Numbered from the stretch's first letter, positions 28,128 through 36,668 are shown. The stretch is DNA of 36,914 nt from Pontiella desulfatans (GCA_029287275.1 JARFRL010000063.1:1-36914); one strand, 5' to 3'. Made by a program: numbers and translations. Notes: generated by a model from the sequence alone, not told the origin.

Positions 28128-28787
28128 GTGCATAAAACGCTTTCCAGACTATTCAAAGGATTCGTCGGACAGGTCGCGTTCGTCGCGCTGGGTTTGGCCA
28201 TGGCGTTCGCGTTCTTCATGCTGCTGCCGATCCTTCAGGTCATTACTAAACCACCGACGAAGGATCTGACGATCCGTTCGGTCGACGTCGCGAACGTGCC
28301 GCCGCCTCCGCCGCCTCCGATGGAGGAGGAAGAGCCGCCGGAACCGGAGGAGCAACCGCCGCCGCCACCGGCCGTGGACGCCCAGCCGCTCGACCTTTCG
28401 CAACTCGAGCTCGCGCTCAATCCGGGCGACGGAGGGTTTGGCGGCGGCGACTTCGCCGTCAGCATCGGTGGCGCCGCGGGCGGGGGTGAAGACGTGGACG
28501 CGATCTTCTCGCTTTCGGATCTCGACCAGAAACCGCGGGTGGTTTATCAGCCCGCGCCGATCTATCCGCCCGAGCTCGCCCGCAAGGGCATGCAGGGCAC
28601 CGTGTATGTGTTGTTCGTGGTCGATAAAACCGGCCGCGCGCGCGACCTCAAGGTTCAGAAATCGACGCATCCGGCTTTCAACAACCCCGCGCTGAAAGCC
28701 GTCAAGCAATGGAAATTCGAGCCGGGAAAACGCAAGGGCAAGCCCGTCCAGTTCCGGATGCGCGTGCCCATCACCTTCCAAAAGTAG
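28128..28787 (+). CDS. tonB: Energy transducer TonB
   Basis: Single N-terminal TM, Pro/Glu-rich linker PPPPPPPMEEEEPPEPEEQPPPPP, C-terminal APIYPPELARKGMQGTVYVLFVVDKTGRARDLKVQKSTHPAFNNPALKAVKQWKFEPGKRKGKPVQFRMRVPITF; GTG start. Confidence 0.95.
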   Translation: MHKTLSRLFKGFVGQVAFVALGLAMAFAFFMLLPILQVITKPPTKDLTIRSVDVANVPPPPPPPMEEEEPPEPEEQPPPPPAVDAQPLDLSQLELALNPGDGGFGGGDFAVSIGGAAGGGEDVDAIFSLSDLDQKPRVVYQPAPIYPPELARKGMQGTVYVLFVVDKTGRARDLKVQKSTHPAFNNPALKAVKQWKFEPGKRKGKPVQFRMRVPITFQK

Positions 28788-28796
28788 GATGACATC

Positions 28797-30251
28797 ATGA
28801 AGACTATTTCCTCCCATCGTAAAATCGCGGGCCTTTGCGCCGCGCTGCTCGCCGCGGGTTCCGTTTCCGCGGATGAACTGCAGGATCTGTTCCACGCCAT
28901 GAACGACACCTCCGCCATTCGGAAGCCGCCGGAAAAGATGGTCGACACCAAGCCGAAGAAGGTTCAGGACCTCTCCATCTGGGACGAGGAGCTGTTCCAG
29001 AAGCAGTTCCTCGCGAGCTACGGCGTCAACACCGAGATCGAACCCAAACTCACCGCGGTCGAATTCGAGCAGATGCAAAAGGTGCTCGACGCGATGGCCG
29101 AGGACGACGACACCGCCAAAGCCGAAAAGCTGCTGCTGAAGAACTGCAAGGAGTCCTCCTCGGCGACGTTCGAGTTCACCCTCGCGAACATCTACTTCCA
29201 GCAGGATCAACTCGAGGAAGCGCTCACGTGGTACGACACCGCGATCGAGCAGTTCCCGAACTTCCGCCGCGCCTACAAAAACGCCGGCCTGATCCACGTC
29301 CGCAACGGCGACTTTAAAAAAGCGATTCCATACCTCACGCGCGTCATCGAGCTCGGCGGACACACCAGTATCGCGTACGGGCTGCTCGGGTTCGCCTACG
29401 GCTCCACCGAAAACCATCTCTGCGCGGAATCCGCCTATCGCCAAGCCATCCTGCTCGATCCGGAAACCATCGACTGGCAGCTCGGCCTCGCCCGAAGCTT
29501 CTTCAAGCAACAGAAGTTCGGCGACGCCGTCAGCCTCTGTAACACCCTCATCGAAAGGAAGCCGGACAACGGCGACTTCTGGCTGTTGCAGGCCAACGCC
29601 TACCTCGGCCTCAAGCAACCCATGCGCGCCGCGGAGAACTATGAATACGTCAACGCCATGGGTCAGGCCACGCCCGACAGCATGACCATGCTGGGCGACA
29701 TCTACGTGAACGAGGAACGCTGGGACATGGCCGCGGATTCCTACCTGCGCGCCTACGAACTCGACAACGGCGCGAAGCCCGAAAAAGCCCTGCGCGCCGC
29801 CAAGATTCTCGCCTCCCGCGGATCGCTGGAACAGTCCGTTCGCATGCTCGACCGCGTCGGGGAAAAGAAGACGGCGCTGGATAAAGAGAACCTCAAGGAA
29901 CTGCTTAAGTTGCAAGCCCGCGTCGCGGTGGCGGCGGGCGAGGGCGGCGACGTCGTCAAGATTCTCGAGGAAGTGGTGGCGGTGGATCCGCTCGACGGCG
30001 AGGCGCTCATTCTGCTCGCCCAGCACTACGGACGGAACACGCCCGAAAAGGCGATCTTCTACTACGAACGCGCCGCGGGCATCGAGAAGCACGAGGCCGA
30101 GGCCAAGCTCTATCACGGCCAGCTGCTCGTCGGGCAGGCCAAATACATCGACGCGATTCCGCTGCTGCGCCGCGCCTACGAGCTCAAACCGCGCTCCGAC
30201 ATCGAGGACTATCTCAAGCAGGTCGAACGCATCGCCAAAACCCGCGGCTGA
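28797..30251 (+). CDS. Secreted TPR-repeat protein closing the TonB operon
   Basis: Signal peptide; TPR units ALTWYDTAIEQFPNFRRAYKNAGLIHVRNGDFKKAIPYLTRVIELG, PLLRRAYELKPRSDIEDYLKQV. Confidence 0.85.
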   Translation: MKTISSHRKIAGLCAALLAAGSVSADELQDLFHAMNDTSAIRKPPEKMVDTKPKKVQDLSIWDEELFQKQFLASYGVNTEIEPKLTAVEFEQMQKVLDAMAEDDDTAKAEKLLLKNCKESSSATFEFTLANIYFQQDQLEEALTWYDTAIEQFPNFRRAYKNAGLIHVRNGDFKKAIPYLTRVIELGGHTSIAYGLLGFAYGSTENHLCAESAYRQAILLDPETIDWQLGLARSFFKQQKFGDAVSLCNTLIERKPDNGDFWLLQANAYLGLKQPMRAAENYEYVNAMGQATPDSMTMLGDIYVNEERWDMAADSYLRAYELDNGAKPEKALRAAKILASRGSLEQSVRMLDRVGEKKTALDKENLKELLKLQARVAVAAGEGGDVVKILEEVVAVDPLDGEALILLAQHYGRNTPEKAIFYYERAAGIEKHEAEAKLYHGQLLVGQAKYIDAIPLLRRAYELKPRSDIEDYLKQVERIAKTRG

Positions 30252-30325
30252 GTCGCGCTCCGGATGATTGAAAAGCGGCCAATCCACTTCGTCGGCGCGT
30301 TCGATCCCACCCATAAGATCGGTTC

Positions 30326-32038
30326 ATGGATCTGTTTTTAATCGACGGCGTTGGTCCGTTCTTCAGGGGCTACGACCAAGAGGTGATCAACTGGTCGAAA
30401 GCCCCTTTCGTTCACCTCGAACGGGGCGAGGGGCTTGACCCGGAACGAACCGAACAAATCGCCCGCGATTTTAAAACCTTTTGCGGGAAAGCCGCGGCGG
30501 CGGGCTACAACGCGGTCACCCTCGACGACCTCGCGCATCTGGTGATTTTCGATTTCTACGACGCCGCGCTGAAAAACAAACTCAACGACTACCGCGCGTT
30601 TTTCGCCGCGCTGTTCGAGGTCGCGCTGGATTTCGGATTGCGCCCCTACGTCACCACCGACCTGCTCTTTTTCAACGCCGCGATCGACCAACACATCGGC
30701 TCCAACGACGAAGCGGCGCGGCGGTTCGCGGCCGACGCCTGCCGCCAGCTCTTCCGCGATTTCCCCATGGTGGGCGGAATCATCACGCGGATCGGCGAGG
30801 CCGACGGGCTGGACGTCGAGGGCGATTTCCACAGCCGCCTCGTGATCCAAAAGCCGAGTCAGGCGCGGAAAATGATCGAGACGCTGATTCCCGTCTTCGC
30901 GGAGTTCGACCGCCTGCTGATCTTCCGCACCTGGAGCGTCGGCGTCGGCCGCGTGGGCGACATTATCTGGAATCCGGAAACGTTCGACGCGGTCTTCCGC
31001 GGTCTGGAAAACGACCACTTGATCATTTCCATGAAACATGGCCAGTCCGACTTTTTCCGCTATCTTCCGCTCAGCCGCCTGTTCTTCCGCGGCGGGCACC
31101 GCAAGCTGGTCGAGTTGCAGGCGCGGCGGGAATACGAGGGCTTCGGCGAATATCCGTCCTTCATCGGTTGGGACCACGAGAAAATCCGCGACCAACTCGT
31201 TGGCCAAAACATCGCGGGCGTCTCCGTATGGTGCCAAACCGGCGGGTGGAGCGGGTTCCGCCGTCTGACCTATCTCGACCAAAACGCCGTCTGGAACGAA
31301 ATCAACACCGACGTCACCATTCGCCTCTTCCGCGACGGCGTCACGTGCGATCAGGCCATTCAACAGTACTACCGCGAAAACTATCCCGATCCCCACTGGC
31401 GACCCTTTCAGGAGTTGCTGCGGCTGTCCGACGAGGTGATCAAAGAGCTGCTCTACATCGAGGACTTCGCGACGCGCGAGCGCTTCTTCCGCCGCCTGCG
31501 CGTTCCGCCGCTCGTCACGGTCTACTGGCGACACATCGTCGCGAACCACTTCATGCGCAAGTTCATGCGCTGCTACGTCTCCGACGGAAAACGGGCCGTC
31601 AAACAGGGCTTCCGCGCGCTCAAGAAAATCAAGCGAATGACCGCGCTCGCGGATCAACTCGGCCTGCCCGTCGAGGACCTCCGGTTTCAATACGACACCT
31701 TCCGGATCATCGCCACCGTCCGCGAATACTATTTCCTCGAATTCACCGAGGAACTGGAAAAACGGCTGATCGCGATGAAAGCGGAATACGAGGCCAAACA
31801 CGCCGAGCCGCGCTACGCGCTCATGCTCGACTTCTCGCGCTTCAAACTCCGCCGCGCCACCTTGAGTCTCATGCTGAAAATGATGTTCCGCGGCGAACGC
31901 GGCTACCGCCTGTTCGACCGCGTCGTCACCCTCAACCTGCTTTCGCTGCTTTATCCACTGCTCAAGCGCTTCGGCAAAAAAGCCGTCCCCGACTTCGCCG
32001 CCGAATCCGCCATGGGCTTCGACTCGATTTTCAAATGA
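30326..32038 (+). CDS. Hypothetical protein, possibly glycoside-hydrolase-like TIM barrel
   Basis: 570 aa, no signal peptide; segments such as IIWNPETFDAVFRGLENDHLIISMKHGQSDFFRYLP, GQNIAGVSVWCQTGGWSGF, VWNEINTDVTIRLFRDG suggest an alpha-glucuronidase-like fold. Confidence 0.5.
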   Translation: MDLFLIDGVGPFFRGYDQEVINWSKAPFVHLERGEGLDPERTEQIARDFKTFCGKAAAAGYNAVTLDDLAHLVIFDFYDAALKNKLNDYRAFFAALFEVALDFGLRPYVTTDLLFFNAAIDQHIGSNDEAARRFAADACRQLFRDFPMVGGIITRIGEADGLDVEGDFHSRLVIQKPSQARKMIETLIPVFAEFDRLLIFRTWSVGVGRVGDIIWNPETFDAVFRGLENDHLIISMKHGQSDFFRYLPLSRLFFRGGHRKLVELQARREYEGFGEYPSFIGWDHEKIRDQLVGQNIAGVSVWCQTGGWSGFRRLTYLDQNAVWNEINTDVTIRLFRDGVTCDQAIQQYYRENYPDPHWRPFQELLRLSDEVIKELLYIEDFATRERFFRRLRVPPLVTVYWRHIVANHFMRKFMRCYVSDGKRAVKQGFRALKKIKRMTALADQLGLPVEDLRFQYDTFRIIATVREYYFLEFTEELEKRLIAMKAEYEAKHAEPRYALMLDFSRFKLRRATLSLMLKMMFRGERGYRLFDRVVTLNLLSLLYPLLKRFGKKAVPDFAAESAMGFDSIFK

Positions 32039-32083
32039 GCGGCCCGCGTTCCGGCGGGGAGGGCGCCACCGAGCGGTTCCGGA

Positions 32084-32539
32084 TCAATCCCACCAGCGGG
32101 TGAAGGTCATGGGATAGATGAAAACGGAGTCGTCGTCGTCATCTCTTTGCCACGGCGTGAAGTCGGAGTCCAAGATCATGTCGGAAACCTTCTTGAGAAA
32201 TTCCCGCGAGTCGATTTCGGATTTAACGATATCGACGCCCATGACTTCGCCGGTGTATTCCACGGCGACCTTGAACCATACGCCTCCGGCGTTCACGGGT
32301 CCCCCTTCGTCGTTCATGCGTTTCAGCAGCACCTGTCCATTGCAGTAAGCGGGGTGCATATCAGCGGCGATATTCTGTTCGGTACGGGATCCTTGGATGA
32401 TCTTAAGGCCGGGCGCCTTTCGCGGGACTTCCTTCATGCAGGTTTTAGGATTGAACTCGGGTGTGTTCGGAATGGAGGCGCAACCGCCTAGAAGCAGGGC
32501 GGCGAGGCAAAGGGTCGTCGGGAGTAAGCTCTTGTTCAT
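32084..32539 (-). CDS. Lipoprotein with TonB C-terminal-like domain
   Basis: MNKSLLPTTLCLAALLLGGCASI lipobox; VNAGGVWFKVAVEYTGEVMGVDIVKSEIDSREFLKKVSDMILDSDFTPWQ resembles TonB/AgmX C-terminal fold; AAGGAAC RBS supports start 32539. Confidence 0.6.
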   Translation of the reverse strand: MNKSLLPTTLCLAALLLGGCASIPNTPEFNPKTCMKEVPRKAPGLKIIQGSRTEQNIAADMHPAYCNGQVLLKRMNDEGGPVNAGGVWFKVAVEYTGEVMGVDIVKSEIDSREFLKKVSDMILDSDFTPWQRDDDDDSVFIYPMTFTRWWD

Positions 32540-32561
32540 TTTGTTCCTTCGGAGAGCGTTT

Positions 32562-32593
32562 AAAAAGGGGGAGGCGATGTTCGCCTCCCCCTT
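32562..32593 (-). terminator. Intrinsic terminator after alkaline phosphatase
   Basis: GGGGGAGGCGA-TGT-TCGCCTCCCCC perfect 11-bp stem with A-tract (T-tract on minus strand). Confidence 0.92.
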
Positions 32594-32615
32594 CATCGAT
32601 CAAGGCATGCTTCGA

Positions 32616-34280
32616 TTAGCGGCCGAACCAGCGAATCATCAGGCCAGCCCAGCGGGAGACGTAGATCTTGTCGTCCGCGCGATCATCATTGGCCTGGGTC
32701 GCGAGAACCGTCACGCCCGGGAGCTTGAAGACGCGGCCATGCTTGTCGATCATGTAGTCCTTGCTAACCGGGATGGTGAAGTTGCCGACCAGAACCACGG
32801 GGTTTGCCGGATCGGTGTAATCGATTTCATAATCGGTGGTAAGGCGGTCGAGGTCCATGAAGAGCGTCCGCGATGTTTCTTTCAGGTCAACGCCGAGCGC
32901 GTCGGCCGCCATGCCGGCCAGCTCGGTGTTGTCGATCACGCCGGTCGGCGCCTTGCGGCCCGTCATCCAGACCGGAACGGTTTCGCCGGTGTGGCCATGG
33001 GTCGTCCAGCCGAGAACCGTGTGGTTTTTGCTGACTACGCGGGCGAGGGCGTAGCTGAGGCCGGTAGACGATTTAAGCCCGTCGATTTCCGCGACGTCAT
33101 CATCGGAAAGTTCGATGCCCCAGTTTTCGAGAACGCTGGCCTTCAGGTCGCCATCTTCCATCATCGCGACAACGCCGTTGGCGGACATGGTCATGCCGTC
33201 AAGAACATCGACCAGATCTTCCTTCGTGGTTTCCGTATAGCCCATCGCGGTGTTGTAGTGGCCGAGCTTCATGCCGCCGGTGTTGTGGTCCGGGTAGGCC
33301 AAGACGGTGGTGTTTCCCTGATTCTCGGCGAAGTCGTTGGCGACTTTGACGGCATCGTCGAAGGCGATGAAGTCGGTTACCATGTAGATCGGGTCGTTGT
33401 TGTGGCCGGCCCAGTCCACCTGGGAACCTTCAACCATCAGCAGGAAGCCGTCGGGATCTTGGGAAAGAATTTCGATGGCCTTGGCAACCATCTCGGAAAT
33501 GGACGGTTCGTGCCGCGCGAAATATTGGCGATCCATGTCGGGCTGCATGTGGCTGTCGTCGAACAAGCCCCACACCTTGCCGGATGTGATGTCGGCCATC
33601 TGCTCCTTGCTGTCGATGAACTGGTAGCCGCGGTCGACGAGAACCTCCATCAGGTTTTCACCGTCCGCGCGCTTGCCGCCCCAGGTGGCGCCGAAGCTGG
33701 TGGTGTAGGTGTCGCCCCGCGGGATCAGGTGGCGCGCGCCGCCTCCGAACACGACGTCAACGTTGTTGTAGACCATGTGTTCCATGATTTCGTTGTCCAT
33801 GCCACGGTCGTGGATGTGGCTGGCGAACGCGGCCGGCGTGGCGTGGGTCACGCGGCTCGTGGCCACAATGCCAACGGCTTTGCCGGAGCGCTTGGCCGCT
33901 TCCAGTATGCTGGCGATCGGGGCATAGGGCTTGGCGGTCGGCACGAAGCCGGTCAGCAGGTCTTCGGTCCGCGGGCCGACGCCAAGAAAGCGGGCGGTGG
34001 TCTTGTGGCCGGTGGCGAAAGCCGTCGCGGCGGCGGCGGAACCGGGAATGATGGAGTTGGCCATGTGAACCTTGACGGTACCCGGCAACATCTTGTCAAC
34101 CTCGAGATCGCGACCTTTGTACCAACGCGCGACGGTCTGGACGGTTTCGTCGCAGCCGTCGGGAATCATGACGATTACGTTTTCCGGCGCTTTGTGCTGG
34201 TGGCGGCCTTTGGCCGCGGCATTGCCCGCGGCTACAGCCACGCAACCGGTCAGGATACTACGAATGATCATTGATTTCAT
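32616..34280 (-). CDS. phoA: Alkaline phosphatase, PhoA family
   Basis: Signal peptide; MIPDGCDETVQ, PGSAAAATAFATGHKT nucleophile region, MVEGSQVDWAGHNND, YPDHNTGG, THGHTGETVPVW metal-ligand motifs. Confidence 0.9.
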   Translation of the reverse strand: MKSMIIRSILTGCVAVAAGNAAAKGRHQHKAPENVIVMIPDGCDETVQTVARWYKGRDLEVDKMLPGTVKVHMANSIIPGSAAAATAFATGHKTTARFLGVGPRTEDLLTGFVPTAKPYAPIASILEAAKRSGKAVGIVATSRVTHATPAAFASHIHDRGMDNEIMEHMVYNNVDVVFGGGARHLIPRGDTYTTSFGATWGGKRADGENLMEVLVDRGYQFIDSKEQMADITSGKVWGLFDDSHMQPDMDRQYFARHEPSISEMVAKAIEILSQDPDGFLLMVEGSQVDWAGHNNDPIYMVTDFIAFDDAVKVANDFAENQGNTTVLAYPDHNTGGMKLGHYNTAMGYTETTKEDLVDVLDGMTMSANGVVAMMEDGDLKASVLENWGIELSDDDVAEIDGLKSSTGLSYALARVVSKNHTVLGWTTHGHTGETVPVWMTGRKAPTGVIDNTELAGMAADALGVDLKETSRTLFMDLDRLTTDYEIDYTDPANPVVLVGNFTIPVSKDYMIDKHGRVFKLPGVTVLATQANDDRADDKIYVSRWAGLMIRWFGR

Positions 34281-34394
34281 CTAGCTATCTCCCATGTGGA
34301 TTTCTGTTAACGTTTAATCTGGCCGACGACACTCGTTTGCCCTCGGCCTCTGCCCTCGGGATTTCGTTCTCCTAGGGGCCATACGATCCATCAC

Positions 34395-34430
34395 GCGCCG
34401 GGCTCCCTATACGGAGCCCCTCCTCGGCGC
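34395..34430. other. GC-rich bulged hairpin in phoA leader/intergenic region
   Basis: GCGCCG-GGCTCC-CTATAC-GGAGCC-CCTCCT-CGGCGC. Confidence 0.5.
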
Positions 34431-34453
34431 GCGGAACAACCATCGCCGGAGCT

Positions 34454-34503
34454 TGTTAATGCGGGATAAGCAATAGGCTTAAAATAAGTAAGGGTATAAT
34501 GAG
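34454..34503 (-). promoter_or_regulatory. Five-position Pho box-like array upstream of alkaline phosphatase
   Basis: Minus strand CTCATT-ATACC-CTTACT-TATTT-TAAGCC-TATTG-CTTATC-CCGCA-TTAACA, exact 11-bp period. Confidence 0.4.
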
Positions 34504-34555
34504 CGCGCGAAATTGGCCTTCCTTTGTCTCAAGCAAGACGTCCGAGCGGACTGGT

Positions 34556-34594
34556 TTAACGCGAATCCAACCGGCTCCTTATGATCCCTAAATC
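34556..34594 (+). promoter_or_regulatory. Four-unit Pho box-like array upstream of choice-of-anchor-I gene
   Basis: TTAACG-CGAAT-CCAACC-GGCTC-CTTATG-ATCCC-TAAATC, 11-bp period; TTAAAA lies 23 nt downstream. Confidence 0.42.
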
Positions 34595-34672
34595 GAGGCG
34601 GCGTTTGATTCTCGCAATTAAAATCGCGGTGTCCAACGAAGGAACACTGGAACTCTAACCAAAGGAATATTC

Positions 34673-36238
34673 ATGAAGAACCACACAACCTGTTTTTTCG
34701 TCGCGTGCATGGCTGGCCTCGCGCTGGTCGCGCGGGCGGACGTGTCGCTGAATCCGATCTCGACGTATGCGACGGGCATCTTCGACGAAGGCGCCGCCGA
34801 AACCGTTGCCTACGACAACGCGTCGCGGCGGCTTTTTGTTACCAATGCCGAGGAAAACTCGCTCGACGTGCTTGATATTTCAGATCCGGCCAACCCGGTC
34901 CTGTTGAAGAAAGTTGATCTCGTTCCCTATGGCGATGGCGTGAACTCGGTGGCTGTTAAGAAGGGGCTGGTCGCCGTGGCCTGCCAAGCCGATCCGAAGC
35001 AGGATCCCGGCACCGTCGTGTTTCTGGATGCCGATGGCGGTTTCATTTCTTCCGTAACCGCCGGGGCGCTGCCGGACATGCTGATCTTCACGCCCAACGG
35101 CGAAAAAGTTCTGGTCGCCAACGAAGGCGAGCCGGACGATGACTATGTGGTCGACCCGGAAGGTTCCGTGAGCATCATCGATCTCGCGGGCGGCGCCGAG
35201 CAGCTGACCCAGGCGGATGTGAAAACCGTGTCGTTCACTTCGTTCAATCCTTTGAAAAACCGACTGCGGCGCGCCCAGGTCCGAATCTATGGCCCCAACG
35301 CCACGGTGGCGCGGGATCTGGAGCCGGAATACATCGCCCTCAGCGAAGATGGCAAGACCGCCTTCGTGACCCTGCAGGAAAACAACGCGATCGCCATCAT
35401 CGATGTGGAGCGCGCCAAGGTGACGCAAATCAAGAGCCTTGGCTACAAGTGGCACGTGCTGCCGGGCAACGGACTGGACGCGTCTGATAAAGACGACGGC
35501 ATTCATATCGAAAACTGGCCGGTGGCCGGCATGCTCCAGCCGGACGCCATCGCATCGTATACGGTGCGCGGAAAGAACTATTACGTAATCGCCAACGAAG
35601 GCGACTCCCGCGACTACGATGGGTTTTCCGAGGAGATCGATATCGCCGATCTGGAGCTTTCCGGATGGCTGACCAATCGTTTCCCGAACATTCAGAACGA
35701 TGAATATTTGGGGCGCCTGGGAACGACGACCGAACCGCCTTTCGGAACATATGATGGTGTCAGCTACGCGCTTGTAAGCTACGGCGCGCGCTCGTTCTCG
35801 ATTCTCGACGAGCGAGGCCGACGGGTGTTCGACTCCGGCGATGACTTTGAACGGATTACCGCCGAGGCCATTCCGGAGTTTTTCAACGCGACCAACGACA
35901 AAAACAAATTCGACAACCGTTCCGACAACAAGGGCCCGGAGCCGGAAGGCGTTGTGGTCGGGAAGGTCGAGGGCCGTTTCTACGCCTTTGTCGGCCTGGA
36001 GCGCGTCGGCGGCGTCATGGTTTATGACGTGAGCAATCCCCGCCGTCCGGAGTTCGTTGAATATTACAACAACCGCGACTTCACGCGGGATGTCGAATCG
36101 CCGGAAGCCGGCGATCTGGGGCCCGAAGGCCTGGCCTTCATCGCGGCGGGCGACAGCCCGAGCGGGGTTCCGCTGCTGGTGGTGGCCAACGAGGTGAGCG
36201 GCACCACGACCATCTACGAAGTGCTTTCATCCAAATAA
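34673..36238 (+). CDS. Secreted choice-of-anchor I family beta-propeller protein (alkaline-phosphatase-associated type)
   Basis: Signal peptide; AETVAYDNASRRLFVTNAEENSLDVLDISDPANPVLLKKVDL, VLVANEGEPDDDYVVDPEGSVSIIDL, GPEPEGVVVGKVEGRFYAFVGLERVGGVMVYDVSNP. Confidence 0.88.
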   Translation: MKNHTTCFFVACMAGLALVARADVSLNPISTYATGIFDEGAAETVAYDNASRRLFVTNAEENSLDVLDISDPANPVLLKKVDLVPYGDGVNSVAVKKGLVAVACQADPKQDPGTVVFLDADGGFISSVTAGALPDMLIFTPNGEKVLVANEGEPDDDYVVDPEGSVSIIDLAGGAEQLTQADVKTVSFTSFNPLKNRLRRAQVRIYGPNATVARDLEPEYIALSEDGKTAFVTLQENNAIAIIDVERAKVTQIKSLGYKWHVLPGNGLDASDKDDGIHIENWPVAGMLQPDAIASYTVRGKNYYVIANEGDSRDYDGFSEEIDIADLELSGWLTNRFPNIQNDEYLGRLGTTTEPPFGTYDGVSYALVSYGARSFSILDERGRRVFDSGDDFERITAEAIPEFFNATNDKNKFDNRSDNKGPEPEGVVVGKVEGRFYAFVGLERVGGVMVYDVSNPRRPEFVEYYNNRDFTRDVESPEAGDLGPEGLAFIAAGDSPSGVPLLVVANEVSGTTTIYEVLSSK

Positions 36239-36261
36239 ACCGCGTCATCTGAAGCACACCC

Positions 36262-36308
36262 GGAAGCCCGGTATGGAAACCGCCCCCATACCGGGCTTCC
36301 TCTTTTTT
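36262..36308 (+). terminator. Strong intrinsic terminator
   Basis: GGAAGCCCGGTATGG-N9-CCATACCGGGCTTCC perfect 15-bp stem then TCTTTTTT. Confidence 0.95.
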
Positions 36309-36374
36309 CAAGTAACGGTTCCTCCGACCTTGAATTCCATCGCTCCCGTTCCCGCGAGGTGCTATAGAGGGCGC

Positions 36375-36566
36375 ATGAAACTTCAACAAAACCAACTTTA
36401 TAAAAAAGACGACGAGTATATTCGTATCTGCGAGCTCGCCCGATTGGCCGTCAGCTATAAAATCATGGAAGACCCGGTGACGGGAGAGGGGACGACCTGT
36501 CTCGCCACGAAAAAGGAGTTCTGCCGCCTGATCAAAGGCGCCGAGCTGCTCGACTACGAGCCTTGA
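36375..36566 (+). CDS. Small hypothetical protein (63 aa)
   Basis: MKLQQNQLYKKDDEYIRICELARLAVSYKIMEDPVTGEGTTCLATKKEFCRLIKGAELLDYEP; in-frame internal ATG of the 36273 ORF, lying after the terminator. Confidence 0.6.
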   Translation: MKLQQNQLYKKDDEYIRICELARLAVSYKIMEDPVTGEGTTCLATKKEFCRLIKGAELLDYEP

Positions 36567-36668
36567 CGTCGCGCCCGTGTTTCTCTGGCTGTAAGGTTCG
36601 TCGCGGAGCTTCGAACAGGAAGGTGTGATTTCGTTTAAACGTTCGAGAATCAAACCCAAGGAGACAAC

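Noticed and set aside
28290-28380. CCG/CCT-rich tract resembling a microsatellite
   Set aside because: It simply encodes the proline-rich linker of TonB.
28149-30314. 721-aa antisense ORF over tonB and the TPR gene
   Set aside because: Low-complexity Glu/Arg/Val translation, no start-site signals; overlapped by well-supported sense genes.
30481-32103. 540-aa overlapping ORF in +1 frame of the 30326 gene
   Set aside because: Arg/Pro/His-rich shadow frame typical of high GC; no recognisable domain.
32397-34274. 625-aa plus-strand ORF opposite alkaline phosphatase
   Set aside because: His/Val/Gly-rich shadow ORF; the minus-strand phosphatase has clear motifs, RBS and terminator.
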